From contig JAWAEB010000037.1 of NCBI GenBank assembly GCA_038891515.1, positions 1-15,839 on the forward strand: a stretch of DNA of 15,839 nucleotides, read 5' to 3'. Under the pieces are notes generated by a model. That model made no database searches. It saw only the letters and a list, made by a program, of their open reading frames with translations, and was not told where the DNA came from. Within the stretch, counting starts at the first letter, position 1. Each line of letters begins with the position of its first letter. Below, one piece after another: positions 6,867 through 14,555 of this stretch. The position numbers and the translations under genes are program-made. This stretch comes from HRBIN01 sp038891515. Lineage in GTDB: Archaea > Thermoproteota > Nitrososphaeria_A > Caldarchaeales > Caldarchaeaceae.

Positions 6867-7997
6867 CTACCTACCGTATATCAGGTCTTCTATGTCAACT
6901 CCTTCAACTACTGAGGGTTTAGAGATTATTCTAGCGTCGACGGCTCGCCATGACAGCCAATACTTCTCGTTGATGTTGAAGTTAGAAAGTTTATGGGTCT
7001 GGGTTACGGACTTTATCCGCATGTTGTTAGACGTCCTAAAGATAAGTTCGACGAAGTGGCCAAAATAATACATGTATTCAAAGTAGCATTCTATCGAGTT
7101 GTCTACCTTTTCCTGTGAGCTAGATATACTGACTTTCTCAGGTCTGATAAAATATGCGACCCGCTGTCCCACAAATCGCTCAGCTCCATTGGGTTTACTG
7201 CACTTAAGGTATCCTATGTTTGTCTTTACCCATACACTATCCACACCAACCTCTTGAACCTCACCCATGAACGTGTTAACCTCACCTACAAATCTCGCCG
7301 CGAATAGTGTCTGAGGCTCGTTGTATATGTCGTCTGGTCGTCCTGTCTGCTCAATTAGACCACTATTCATTATCGCCATTCTATCAGCTAGGCTGAGTCC
7401 GTGGTGCTGGTCGTGCGTTGTTAAGACAAAGGCCGTTCCACCTATTTGTCTATGAACATCTTTTAGTAACGCAGCGAATCTCCTCTGAAGACGGTAATCG
7501 ATATGGCTTAATGGTTCATCGAGTAGTAATACACTGGGGTTGATAACCAATGCTCTGGCTAATGCAACTCTCTGCCTTTGTCCACCACTGATTTCGTTGG
7601 GAAAACGTTTTTCTAACCCCTTTAGCTCTAGAAGAGCCAGTATCTCCCTAACATCTCTTTCAATCTCAGTCGCATCTTTGTTGAGCATCCTTAACCCGAA
7701 GGCCACGTTATCAAAAACATTCATGTGGGGAAAAAGGGCGTAGTTCTCCAACATAAGAGAGATATCACGTTTGTGGGCCGGAACATTCTTCATATTCTTT
7801 CCATTGATGTATAGTTCTCCCTCATCGTAATCCAGAATTCCTGCGATGACCTTAAGCAACGTGCTCTTTCCACATCCACTCGGACCCATTATGACGAAAA
7901 ACTCATCCCGATCAATGTCGATGTTTACTCCTCTAAGTGCAAGAACATTTTCCTTATAACGCTTCACTAGCCTCCTAACTTCTACGATTGCCCCCAT
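6867..7997 (-). CDS. ABC importer ATPase, PotA-like with TOBE domain
   Basis: About 376 residues from the ATG at 7997. A GTG at 8009 would add 4 residues; the ATG has a weak AGGTGT Shine-Dalgarno sequence and gives the usual short N-terminus. Motifs in order: Walker A GPSGCGKST (38-46); Q-loop region MLENYALFPHM, in which Glu84 replaces the almost invariant Gln; signature ISGGQRQRV (136-144); Walker B LLLDEP (157-162); D-loop SHID; and H-loop His195 in TTHDQHHG. The rest, from about residue 235, is a TOBE-type C-terminal domain, as in PotA/FbpC/MalK proteins. It powers uptake through the two permeases. The gene overlaps the end of the racemase gene by 23 bp, which suggests translational coupling. 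Catalytic Glu and His are present, so the protein is probably active despite the Q-loop change. Confidence 0.96.
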   Translation of the reverse strand: MGAIVEVRRLVKRYKENVLALRGVNIDIDRDEFFVIMGPSGCGKSTLLKVIAGILDYDEGELYINGKNMKNVPAHKRDISLMLENYALFPHMNVFDNVAFGLRMLNKDATEIERDVREILALLELKGLEKRFPNEISGGQRQRVALARALVINPSVLLLDEPLSHIDYRLQRRFAALLKDVHRQIGGTAFVLTTHDQHHGLSLADRMAIMNSGLIEQTGRPDDIYNEPQTLFAARFVGEVNTFMGEVQEVGVDSVWVKTNIGYLKCSKPNGAERFVGQRVAYFIRPEKVSISSSQEKVDNSIECYFEYMYYFGHFVELIFRTSNNMRIKSVTQTHKLSNFNINEKYWLSWRAVDARIISKPSVVEGVDIEDLIYGR

Positions 7998-8757
7998 CGG
8001 CAAAGACACCTACTTCTGTCGTCTTGATTTGGTAGCCGCTCCCTTGGGACGGAATTATTCTTTTTTTCACCCTGGGACTGGGATACACATTAGGGCTGTG
8101 ACTTAATCCCAGCGAGACTAGTAACTCAGCATATTTAACTTGGGCAACACCAGGATCTATCACAGGTATGTCAAGACGTTGCTGCATACTCTTAGCCATC
8201 CCTATCATTCCAGTACATCCTAGGATTATTGAATCAGCCCCATCATTAACCGCTTGGATAGATTCTTCTACCAGCTGATTCCTGACCTCGTCTCTTCTTC
8301 TCTCCAGCTCTAGTACTGGTACATTTACATATCTAACAGAAGCCAATCTATGTTCTAACCCGTATTCTCTTATTTTTCGTTTGAAGAGCGGGATGGATTC
8401 CCTTAGGACAGTTACTATTGAGAACTTCTCTCCCAAGTTACAGGCTATTGATGTTGTGGCCATAAGTGGACCTACAACAGGTTTCTTAACCGCCTCTCTC
8501 ACGGAATGTATCGCCGGGTCACCCATACAGTCAATTATAATTGCGTCATAGCCATCCTTGTCAGCTTTAATGGCTTTTTCAACTATCCAAGGAGCCGCGA
8601 CCTCCTCATCAAAATAGGTCTCTATGGAAGATGGCCCCATCTCCAGAGAGTCAACCGTAAATTCTGTTGTAGGACCGACTGCAGACGCTATCTCCTGTCT
8701 GGTTATATTCTCCAACGCATCATCATGGAGGATGGGTAGCAGCACATACAGCTTCAT
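7975..8757 (-). CDS. Hydantoin racemase-like enzyme (Asp/Glu/hydantoin racemase family)
   Basis: A 260-residue cytosolic protein. The two catalytic cysteines of this cofactor-independent family are in place: Cys77 in IIIDCMGDP and Cys181 in ILGCTGMIG. The context CxGDP ... LGCxGM is typical of the hydantoin racemase branch rather than of glutamate racemase. The family interconverts stereoisomers by two-base proton transfer at an alpha carbon. There is a C-terminal tail of about 45 residues beyond the last core block (VIDPGVAQVKYAELL). It is the first gene of the transporter operon, directly downstream of a TATA box, and adjacent to hydantoinase-type genes. This suggests that it epimerises the imported compound for a stereospecific hydrolase. 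Exact substrate unknown; a maleate isomerase-like or related activity is possible. Confidence 0.9.
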   Translation of the reverse strand: MKLYVLLPILHDDALENITRQEIASAVGPTTEFTVDSLEMGPSSIETYFDEEVAAPWIVEKAIKADKDGYDAIIIDCMGDPAIHSVREAVKKPVVGPLMATTSIACNLGEKFSIVTVLRESIPLFKRKIREYGLEHRLASVRYVNVPVLELERRRDEVRNQLVEESIQAVNDGADSIILGCTGMIGMAKSMQQRLDIPVIDPGVAQVKYAELLVSLGLSHSPNVYPSPRVKKRIIPSQGSGYQIKTTEVGVFADGGNRRS

Positions 8758-8780
8758 GTGATATGAAAATCATACAGTCG

Positions 8781-8788
8781 TTTATAAA
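8781..8788 (-). promoter_or_regulatory. TATA box of the racemase-ABC-chaperonin operon
   Basis: TTTATAAA is centred about 27 nt from the ATG at 8757 on the minus strand, with no leader or Shine-Dalgarno sequence, so the transcript is probably leaderless. The IS begins only 18 bp upstream of the box, so sequences that lay upstream of it before the insertion (BRE flank excepted) are now more than 500 bp away. Confidence 0.65.
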
Positions 8789-8798
8789 TATTCTTATA

Positions 8799-8806
8799 TA
8801 CCGGTC
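8799..8806. repeat. Left copy of the IS target-site duplication
   Basis: TACCGGTC here is repeated exactly at 9372-9379. An 8-bp duplication is the size produced by IS6-family transposition. Confidence 0.75.
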
Positions 8807-8819
8807 GATAGTGTCCTGA

Positions 8820-9215
8820 TTAGTCACCTCCTCCTCTTGTTGTCTGGCGGTATATCATGGATAGGTTTAGGTTTTTTATCCCCTGTATGTGGTCTCTCGT
8901 GCTAAGCTTATGGTGGAAAACAGCAGTTCTCTCCTTAGGGTGTCTGAAGAATCTTTCAACCCTGTTACGCATGCCAAACCTCTGGGGCTCATACTCAAGC
9001 CTCTCTAGAGCCATGGATACCATGGACCCCCTGTCGACTATCACTTCTGGCTTGTTGAGGTATAGTCTAAGAGCTTTCATGAGGAATATCAGGGCGTTCA
9101 GACAGTTCCCATAGGAAGCCTCTAAAGCCAATAACTCGCTAGAATCCACGTCCACTGCAGACCAGACGCAAACCAATCTATCCCTAACCCTTAGCTTCGT
9201 CTCATCAACCGCCAC
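8820..9215 (-). pseudogene. Truncated IS6-like DDE transposase
   Basis: The 131-residue catalytic part begins VAVDETK (first catalytic Asp), continues with WSAVDVDSSELLAL, then PEVIVDRG (second Asp) and RNRVERFFRHPKERT (catalytic Glu), and ends with HIQGIKNLNL. These are the DDE blocks of IS6-type transposases, all retained. The N-terminal helix-turn-helix and zinc-binding portion, about 80-100 residues, is missing: an in-frame stop lies a few codons upstream of the GTG at 9215, and the 120 bp beyond it do not encode the expected domain. It is probably unable to transpose on its own, but an intact relative elsewhere in the genome could act on these ends. Confidence 0.75.
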
Positions 9216-9340
9216 AACGTCCCTCTCCCACGGACATGTACTCCAAGAAAGCTAGAACCTCAACCCCAAGACTTTTCTATTACCCCCAAAACAACCAGAG
9301 ACCAAATCCACAACATCCAAGAAGAAGTACAAACCCCGGC

Positions 9341-9350
9341 CTTTAAATAT
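9341..9350 (-). promoter_or_regulatory. Probable TATA box of the IS transposase
   Basis: Read on the minus strand, ATATTTAAAG lies about 20 nt inside the right end of the element, where a transposase promoter is expected. The isolated terminus at 1770-1794 has a TTTAAA box at a similar place. Confidence 0.4.
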
Positions 9351-9366
9351 ACCACCCGTCCGGACG

Positions 9367-10956
9367 CTACCTACCGGTCTGAAGTTTGCCAGCAGCTTTC
9401 ACCCTTATCCTTACAGCGTTGCTTGGAAGATATGCTAGAAATGTCTCGTCAATATCAACCACCTCGACTGTCCCCTCATTTGCACCAGCTCTTACAGCCT
9501 CATGGATTGCAAGTCTCTTGGCTTGCTCTAGGACCTCTTGCCTAGTGATTCCGCCATCTAGTGGAAATACTTTCTCAATCTCGCCGCCCACCTCAGCTAT
9601 GGCTGCTCCTAGGGCGTTTGCATATTGGAAGAGCTCCGGCCTTATAACCTCGGATACACCGTTGATGCTTTTGTAGCTCTCCTCGGGAATTATTATACCT
9701 CCTCCTCCAACAAGTACCATAGGTAGTGGATCCTTCTCTGTCTTGACTTGCTCAACAGCATCTTGGAGATACCTTAATATAATATCCCTGGCTCTCTCTA
9801 GATGCTTCATATCAAATCTGCTTATCCAAGTGGTGGTTAACTTAGTGCTGCTTAGCCTCACATAGCCTAACCCCACCGCTATGTCAGTTGTTGTAAGTAC
9901 ATCTCCTCCCCATGAAAGCGCTTTCTTCTCCAACTCGTATCCTACACTGTCTGGTCCTATTGATATGTGTCGATCACTGATCCTGACTACGGTACCACCT
10001 CCGCATCCTATTGATACAAGGTCTGGCATTCTAAAATTTGTCCTCACACCACCTATCTCAACGGAAGCTGCTGACTGTCGTGGAAAGCCATTGACCAGCA
10101 TGCCGGCCAACATAGTAGTTCCACCTATATCAACTACTATAGCGCGACGGAGACCCGTCAAAAAAGACGCGCCCCGGAAACTGTTAGTAGGTCCTGACGC
10201 TATAGTGAAGATAGGGTACTGTCTAGCATAATCTATTGACATGAGTGTTCCATCATTTTGGGAGAAGTAGAGCTTGCCGTAAATTCCACGTTCTCTACAA
10301 GCTTTTTCTATAGCGTTTGTCGCAGAGTGTGCCACATTAGTCAATGCAGCATTTAGTATAGTGGCATTTTCCCGTTCCAGCAATCCTATTCTACCTATCT
10401 TGTGGGATAGTGAGATGTGCGCTTTCCCATCGGAAACAGAGTTTATGATTTCAGCCACGCTCAATTCCTCATCAGGGATCACGGGGGAGAATATACCAAT
10501 TACTGCGAATGCAGTGAATCCACTATTCCATGCTTCCTTTACAATATTTCGTACATCAGACTCTCGGAATTCTCCAATCTTACGACCATCGTAATCGCAT
10601 CCTCCGCCCACCATCCAGTAAGACGCGCCAACTGCCTCCCTAAGGCTGTCAGGCCAGCCATACATTGGTGGTATAGCTTGACCCGCAGGCATACATATTC
10701 TTATCACAGCAACACGGGATAGGCTCCTTCTTTCAATAACTGCATTTATACAATGAGTGGTTCCTATCATGACATGATCTATTTCATCAACTGACACACC
10801 ACCTGACTCGAGTACTAGGTCTAGGCTTCTGATTATACCGTCTGTAGGATCTGGTGTTGTCTCGGTTTTTGCGACTGCTAATATCTCGTTTTTACCTGAT
10901 GTTATGACCGCGTCAGTATGGGTCCCACCCACATCAATGCCTACTTTAAACCCCAC
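9367..10956 (-). CDS. Hydantoinase/oxoprolinase HyuA-type subunit, copy 1
   Basis: About 529 residues. The N-terminal nucleotide-binding block GIDVGGTHTDAV (6-17) is the hydantoinase/oxoprolinase N-terminal domain. The ASKHA-type core follows, with TTHCINAVIERR, VVDIGGTT, IGCGGGTVV and LVGGGGIIIPE. Full HyuA/5-oxoprolinase chains are about 680 residues or more; this one is the short form without the C-terminal Hydant_A_C region. The family uses ATP to open five-membered cyclic amides such as hydantoins or 5-oxoproline, normally with a HyuB partner, which is absent here. GAGGTG at 10963-10968 is spaced 6 nt from the GTG at 10956, which supports that start; a GTG at 10965 overlapping the upstream stop is the alternative. 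The TAG stop at 9367-9369 lies inside the IS terminus, so the last residue and stop codon were supplied by the insertion. Confidence 0.92.
   Translation of the reverse strand: MGFKVGIDVGGTHTDAVITSGKNEILAVAKTETTPDPTDGIIRSLDLVLESGGVSVDEIDHVMIGTTHCINAVIERRSLSRVAVIRICMPAGQAIPPMYGWPDSLREAVGASYWMVGGGCDYDGRKIGEFRESDVRNIVKEAWNSGFTAFAVIGIFSPVIPDEELSVAEIINSVSDGKAHISLSHKIGRIGLLERENATILNAALTNVAHSATNAIEKACRERGIYGKLYFSQNDGTLMSIDYARQYPIFTIASGPTNSFRGASFLTGLRRAIVVDIGGTTMLAGMLVNGFPRQSAASVEIGGVRTNFRMPDLVSIGCGGGTVVRISDRHISIGPDSVGYELEKKALSWGGDVLTTTDIAVGLGYVRLSSTKLTTTWISRFDMKHLERARDIILRYLQDAVEQVKTEKDPLPMVLVGGGGIIIPEESYKSINGVSEVIRPELFQYANALGAAIAEVGGEIEKVFPLDGGITRQEVLEQAKRLAIHEAVRAGANEGTVEVVDIDETFLAYLPSNAVRIRVKAAGKLQTGR
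9372..9379. repeat. Right copy of the IS target-site duplication
   Basis: TACCGGTC, identical to 8799-8806. It lies within the last codons of the HyuA-type copy 1 gene. Confidence 0.75.
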
Positions 10957-10961
10957 ACTTC

Positions 10962-12119
10962 TCACCTCAGTGCCGCATGGTATTTTTCCATCTTTTCTGG
11001 AGGTAGCCTAGCGTTCGAATAGTATTCCTTATGCCTAAGTTCCAGCGGGATAAAGTCAAAGTCGTATCCAAAGTATCGTGGACCCCATACCATTAGTGCT
11101 GCGGGCGTCCTCATTATCTCAGGTGTAGGGATGCCTATTACTTGAACTCTAAACCCATACCGTAGGTTTTCAGAGGTTATAGGGAGTCCTCTATCACTAT
11201 CTAGGATCGAGATTATGTCAGGAACCGAGGCAACCACTTCTCCATCACAGTTCGCTACAAGGTTTTCGTTTTGAAATGATATTTTCATTGTTTTCCCCTG
11301 ATACTCATCTAAGCCTACTATAGTGACGCTGCCGATAGCGAATCCGGCAGTGGTGCGTCTTTCCACATCAAGTATCTTACCTTTGAACAAGGGTATACAT
11401 TTCCCATATGTTGTCCCCTCAGTCACCCCCATCAATCGCTCTATTGGTGTTTTCCCGCCGGCACCCCTACCCCTTACTGCATCTCCGATCCTTATACCAA
11501 GTGATACACTGTAATGTATACCGGTGGTCTTAACGTCTTTTCCTGTCATAGGGTATTCTGCCAGATGTGAGGCACCACCCATCCTTATAGTCACTCCTCT
11601 TGCTAGCCATTCGAGCTGATAGTTATCCACTGTATTCAGAATACACGTATTCCCCCGCTCGTCCGTGATTGCAGCTGGCGAGCCACTTATCCCGTATATG
11701 TGAAAGGTTTCCATCTGCAGTTCCGGGAAAGCTCTTCCCATGCCATCAGCATCTACTACTGGTAGACCGGTTCTGGCAGCCACATTGAAGGGAATTGTAG
11801 AGTTAATACCACCCGACTCTATAGGCATCGTCGCTTCAGCGTGTCGCCCCAAATGCTTTTCCAACGCACGCAGTGATTTGATAGTTTCACCCCCCGACGG
11901 TATCCTTTCATTCATTATGGTTGGTGCACCCATCATGGCTGTTGGGATGATGAACATATCATCATCAATGGAAAGGGGGTTCAGCAGCTCAACCTCTCCA
12001 TTCTCTTCTATGGCTCTGACTGCCATCATCATGCCTACATACGGGTCTCCCCCACCTCCTGCGCCAAGTATAGCGGCTCCTATCGCTAGGCTTTTGATCT
12101 CCTCAACACCTATTTTCAT
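10962..12119 (-). CDS. DUF917 / S-Me-THD family protein, copy 1
   Basis: A 385-residue cytosolic protein. Conserved blocks: a glycine-rich GAGGGGDPY near the N-terminus (19-27), ESGGINSTIPF (101-111), DADGMGRAFPELQM (123-136) and FQNENLVA in the C-terminal half. These are hallmarks of the family first called DUF917 and later named after S-methyl thiohydantoin desulfurase. Genes of this family commonly accompany HyuA-type genes, and here the HyuA copy 1 gene follows directly. Either the protein acts on a (thio)hydantoin-like ring, or it replaces the missing HyuB subunit; both are inferences. GGAGGATC at 12127-12134 is a good Shine-Dalgarno sequence for the ATG at 12119, and the second copy aligns residue for residue from its own Met, which supports this start. 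The gene overlaps the end of the preceding small gene by 17 bp. Confidence 0.92.
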   Translation of the reverse strand: MKIGVEEIKSLAIGAAILGAGGGGDPYVGMMMAVRAIEENGEVELLNPLSIDDDMFIIPTAMMGAPTIMNERIPSGGETIKSLRALEKHLGRHAEATMPIESGGINSTIPFNVAARTGLPVVDADGMGRAFPELQMETFHIYGISGSPAAITDERGNTCILNTVDNYQLEWLARGVTIRMGGASHLAEYPMTGKDVKTTGIHYSVSLGIRIGDAVRGRGAGGKTPIERLMGVTEGTTYGKCIPLFKGKILDVERRTTAGFAIGSVTIVGLDEYQGKTMKISFQNENLVANCDGEVVASVPDIISILDSDRGLPITSENLRYGFRVQVIGIPTPEIMRTPAALMVWGPRYFGYDFDFIPLELRHKEYYSNARLPPEKMEKYHAALR

Positions 12120-12438
12120 ATCTTGAGATCCTCCTTTTCTTCATCTCCTCAACACTTTCAGCAATTAATTCTTCTATGAATTTTATGAACTCATCCTCGG
12201 ACTCCATGACGATATACTTCTTTTCATCAATCACCCTCTTCAATCTATCTAAAAATTCATCATCTGCCCCTCCCACCCTAAAGTAGATACTTATTATTCT
12301 ACTAACAGCGTCTATTAGCCTGAGCGGCCCATACATGTGCGGCTCATCAACACAACCTCGTGCAGCCGTTAGTAGGAAGAGTATATGGTCGAAGACTTCT
12401 CTGTTAAGCTGATCAGCCCTCACTGAGAGGCACCCCAT
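12103..12438 (-). CDS. Small protein resembling DUF6092
   Basis: A 111-residue soluble, helix-rich protein. Recognisable stretches are NREVFDHILFLLTAARG, DEPHMYGPLRLIDAVSRI and a charged C-terminal half ending in a basic cluster (EEMKKRRISRYENR). From memory these match the small DUF6092 family found near catabolic genes, but the match was not checked. There is no signal peptide, membrane helix or known catalytic motif. The gene overlaps the nitroreductase gene by 26 bp upstream and the DUF917 gene by 17 bp downstream, so the three are co-transcribed. A GTG at 12423 is an alternative start. It could be a regulator or an accessory subunit; no function can be assigned from sequence. Confidence 0.7.
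   Translation of the reverse strand: MGCLSVRADQLNREVFDHILFLLTAARGCVDEPHMYGPLRLIDAVSRIISIYFRVGGADDEFLDRLKRVIDEKKYIVMESEDEFIKFIEELIAESVEEMKKRRISRYENRC
12127..12134 (-). promoter_or_regulatory. Shine-Dalgarno sequence of DUF917 copy 1
   Basis: GGAGGATC on the minus strand ends 7 nt before the ATG at 12119 and lies inside the end of the upstream small gene. It contrasts with the leaderless promoters of the first genes of the transcripts. Confidence 0.6.
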
Positions 12439-12952
12439 GTCTATTGTGATAAATGATTTTTCCTGCAGCCTTACTTCTTATACCTTTAGGTCTACCTGGC
12501 ATAGGATATCCGACCTGCACAAGTATGTCAGTCCTGTGGTTATCCGGTATATCGAGAACTCTTCTCATCCCGATTTCGCTGTAGGATTTTGTGAAGCATG
12601 TGGCTAATCCCAGCTCCACCGCTGCGATGGATACATTAGCTGCTGCGGCTCCAGAGTCAATCAACGAACATACATCTCTTCCAAGCTTACCTAGCCCCCT
12701 CTCAGCAACATCTAGGTCTGTGTAGATGAGGATGGCTGCTGGTGCATTGCTCAGATACCCAGGGGCTATTTTCTTAATCATTTCTATTGTATTCAAATCA
12801 TCTATAATCATAACTCGGCGGTAGGGCGTGTTGCCGCCTGTGGGTGCTTTGTGTGCCGCTCTTGCCAAGGTGACCAGTTTATCAAAATCAACTGGCCTGC
12901 TCTCGTAGTGGCGGACGGTAACTCTTTTAAATATCGAGTCAAGCGCACTCAT
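12413..12952 (-). CDS. Nitroreductase-family flavoprotein
   Basis: A 179-residue protein of the FMN-dependent nitroreductase superfamily. FKRVTVRHYESRPV near the N-terminus is the RxSxRxY-type FMN phosphate-binding motif, and APTGGNTPYRRVMI is the next conserved flavin loop. DSGAAAANVSIAAVELGLAT is the core dimer helix, and ILVQVGYP is the C-terminal strand. Members reduce nitro groups, quinones, enones or other substrates with NAD(P)H, or act in dehydrogenation and dehalogenation. The ATG at 12952 is chosen because a TATA-like box sits about 30 nt upstream and the conserved region begins at once. A longer frame from 13012 would run into the end of the preceding gene. It is the first gene of a sub-operon with the DUF6092-like and DUF917/HyuA copy 1 genes, so its reductive step probably belongs to the same pathway. 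Confidence 0.9.
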   Translation of the reverse strand: MSALDSIFKRVTVRHYESRPVDFDKLVTLARAAHKAPTGGNTPYRRVMIIDDLNTIEMIKKIAPGYLSNAPAAILIYTDLDVAERGLGKLGRDVCSLIDSGAAAANVSIAAVELGLATCFTKSYSEIGMRRVLDIPDNHRTDILVQVGYPMPGRPKGIRSKAAGKIIYHNRHGVPLSEG

Positions 12953-12978
12953 CTTGAGCGCGTAGTTGCATTGAAGAG

Positions 12979-12986
12979 ATTTAAAC
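12979..12986 (-). promoter_or_regulatory. Internal TATA box of the nitroreductase sub-operon
   Basis: GTTTAAAT on the minus strand is centred about 30 nt before the ATG at 12952. It overlaps the TAA stop of the preceding HyuA gene, so a promoter is packed into the end of that gene. The predicted leader is only a few nucleotides. Confidence 0.5.
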
Positions 12987-14555
12987 TTTGGGACGTCTCC
13001 CAAGCCTTCCAACAGCTTTTACTCTTATCCTGACAGCGTTGCCGGGTAGATAGGGCATAGCTATTTCCTCCACATCAACCACCTCAACCGTAGCAGGATC
13101 GGCTCCCGCAAGTACCGCTCTATTCCTAGCTTCTCTTTCGATGTCAGCAAGCGCATCTTTGCGGTTGACATGCTCATAGGAGTACGCCTTGTCTACCACA
13201 GCCCCTATAAAGGCTGTAGCTGCACCTATGGCGTTAGCATACTGGGCCCCCTCCGGCCTATATACCATACTGGCACCCGTAAGTTTCTTGGGAAGCATAA
13301 GACTTCCACCACCGACCAAGATGACAGGTGTCGGCTCGGCGCTAGTCTTTATACGGTCTATCGCATCTTCTATCTTTTGGACGATTAGTGTATATGCCTG
13401 CTCTAAATAATCCTTGTACAGTTTAGACACCCTACTGGGGTCCACACTCCCGTCCTCTATCTTCATCTTCCCCAGAGCCAGTGCTACATCCGTGGCTGTG
13501 AGGGTATCACCGCCCCAAGCTACGCCCATCTCTATAAGTCGATATCCGACACTCTCCGGACCAACATCCACTACCCTGTTATCAACGATCTTCACCATAC
13601 TTCCACCAGCACATCCCACTGATACAATGTCAGGCATTCTAAAGTTAGTTCTGACACCACCGACCACCACTTCCTGCGAAGACTCTCTTGGGAAACCCTT
13701 CACCAGAACACCCACGTTAGTTGTTGTTCCACCCGTGTCGCATACAACTGCATCCCTTATTCCGGTTAGAACAAACGCCCCTCTGATAGCGTTTGATGCC
13801 CCAGTAGCCACGGTGAAGATCGGATATTTTAAAGCGTGCTCGGATGACATTACTGTACCATCATTCTGGGTAAGATAAAGGGGGGCCTCAAGGCCTAGGT
13901 CTCTCATAGCTCGGCTGACGGACTCGATAGCTTCCTTGATGACAGGCATTATACTGCTGTTTAGGATCGTGGAATTCTCCCGTTCAAGTAGTCCTAGTGT
14001 ACCCACTTCATGAGAAACTGTTACCGATAAGTTAGAGTTTTCATTCATTAAAATCTCTCTAACTCTATTTTCATGCTCAGGGTTCACGGGCGAGAAAACA
14101 GATGTAATGGCAACATGTCTGACACCTCTCACCCTGATCTCTCTAGCTATATTTCTGACTAAGGATTCGTCGAGATCTGAGATTGCCTCCCCTGTATATT
14201 CATAGCCGCCAGCAATTACGTATATGCCGCCGTTTACAGCCTCCTTAAGCTCTGGGGGCCAATCTAGCATCGGCTCGATAGCCCTAGTTGCTGGCAATCC
14301 TATACGTATTACCGCCACCTTGGCTAGACGACGTCTCTCGATGATTGCGTTAAGCCCATGGGTGGTTCCGAACATTACCGCACCTATCTCAGCGGGATTC
14401 GGGCCTTGGGACATTACAAGCTCCATAGCCCTGAGAACCCCCGAAGTCACATCACGTGTGGTTACAGCCTTTGCAGCGTAGAATAGCTTACCTTCTTCAT
14501 TCACCACGACAGCATCAGTGTGTGTACTCCCGATGTCAACCCCCATTAGAAGCAT
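12981..14555 (-). CDS. Hydantoinase/oxoprolinase HyuA-type subunit, copy 2
   Basis: A 524-residue paralogue of the gene ending at 9367. It carries the nucleotide-binding block GVDIGSTHTDAV (5-16); copy 1 has GGT where this has GST. Then come TTHGLNAIIERRR, VVCDTGGTTTNVGVL, VGCAGGSMVKI and LVGGGSLMLP. Both copies end in a PxNAVRIRVKA block and both lack the C-terminal region of full-length HyuA. The ATG directly follows the TAG stop of the DUF917 copy 2 gene, and GGGTGG lies just upstream. It presumably forms an ATP-dependent ring-opening enzyme, with its DUF917 neighbour as the most likely partner. Differences in the substrate-proximal loops suggest that the two copies handle different or stereoisomeric substrates (inference). 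Confidence 0.92.
   Translation of the reverse strand: MLLMGVDIGSTHTDAVVVNEEGKLFYAAKAVTTRDVTSGVLRAMELVMSQGPNPAEIGAVMFGTTHGLNAIIERRRLAKVAVIRIGLPATRAIEPMLDWPPELKEAVNGGIYVIAGGYEYTGEAISDLDESLVRNIAREIRVRGVRHVAITSVFSPVNPEHENRVREILMNENSNLSVTVSHEVGTLGLLERENSTILNSSIMPVIKEAIESVSRAMRDLGLEAPLYLTQNDGTVMSSEHALKYPIFTVATGASNAIRGAFVLTGIRDAVVCDTGGTTTNVGVLVKGFPRESSQEVVVGGVRTNFRMPDIVSVGCAGGSMVKIVDNRVVDVGPESVGYRLIEMGVAWGGDTLTATDVALALGKMKIEDGSVDPSRVSKLYKDYLEQAYTLIVQKIEDAIDRIKTSAEPTPVILVGGGSLMLPKKLTGASMVYRPEGAQYANAIGAATAFIGAVVDKAYSYEHVNRKDALADIEREARNRAVLAGADPATVEVVDVEEIAMPYLPGNAVRIRVKAVGRLGRRPKV

Larger units (their letters stand above)
8807..9371 (-). mobile_element. Internally deleted IS6-like insertion sequence
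   Basis: A 565-bp element bounded by the 8-bp direct repeat TACCGGTC. The terminal inverted repeats read GATAGTGTCCTGA at the left end and, on the other strand, GGTAGCGTCCGGA at the right end; 10 of 13 positions match. Inside is the catalytic part of a DDE transposase on the minus strand. IS6-family elements usually run about 700-900 bp with a transposase of about 230 residues, so about 150-300 bp encoding the DNA-binding N-terminus are missing. It sits between the hydantoinase gene and the racemase operon. Confidence 0.75.

Noticed and set aside
8820..9215. Whether the transposase fragment is a complete small gene.
   Set aside because: The catalytic core is intact, but the N-terminal DNA-binding part is missing and an in-frame stop lies just upstream, so it is a truncated copy.
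9881..10231. Long plus-strand frames opposite the HyuA and DUF917 genes (also 11740-12126, 13414-13878, 14857-15216).
   Set aside because: All are antisense shadows of well-supported minus-strand genes, rich in Ser/Pro/Thr and without promoters or motifs.
12953..13012. Longer N-terminus for the nitroreductase, starting at 13012.
   Set aside because: It overlaps the end of HyuA copy 2, adds no conserved residues, and leaves the TATA box inside the coding sequence.
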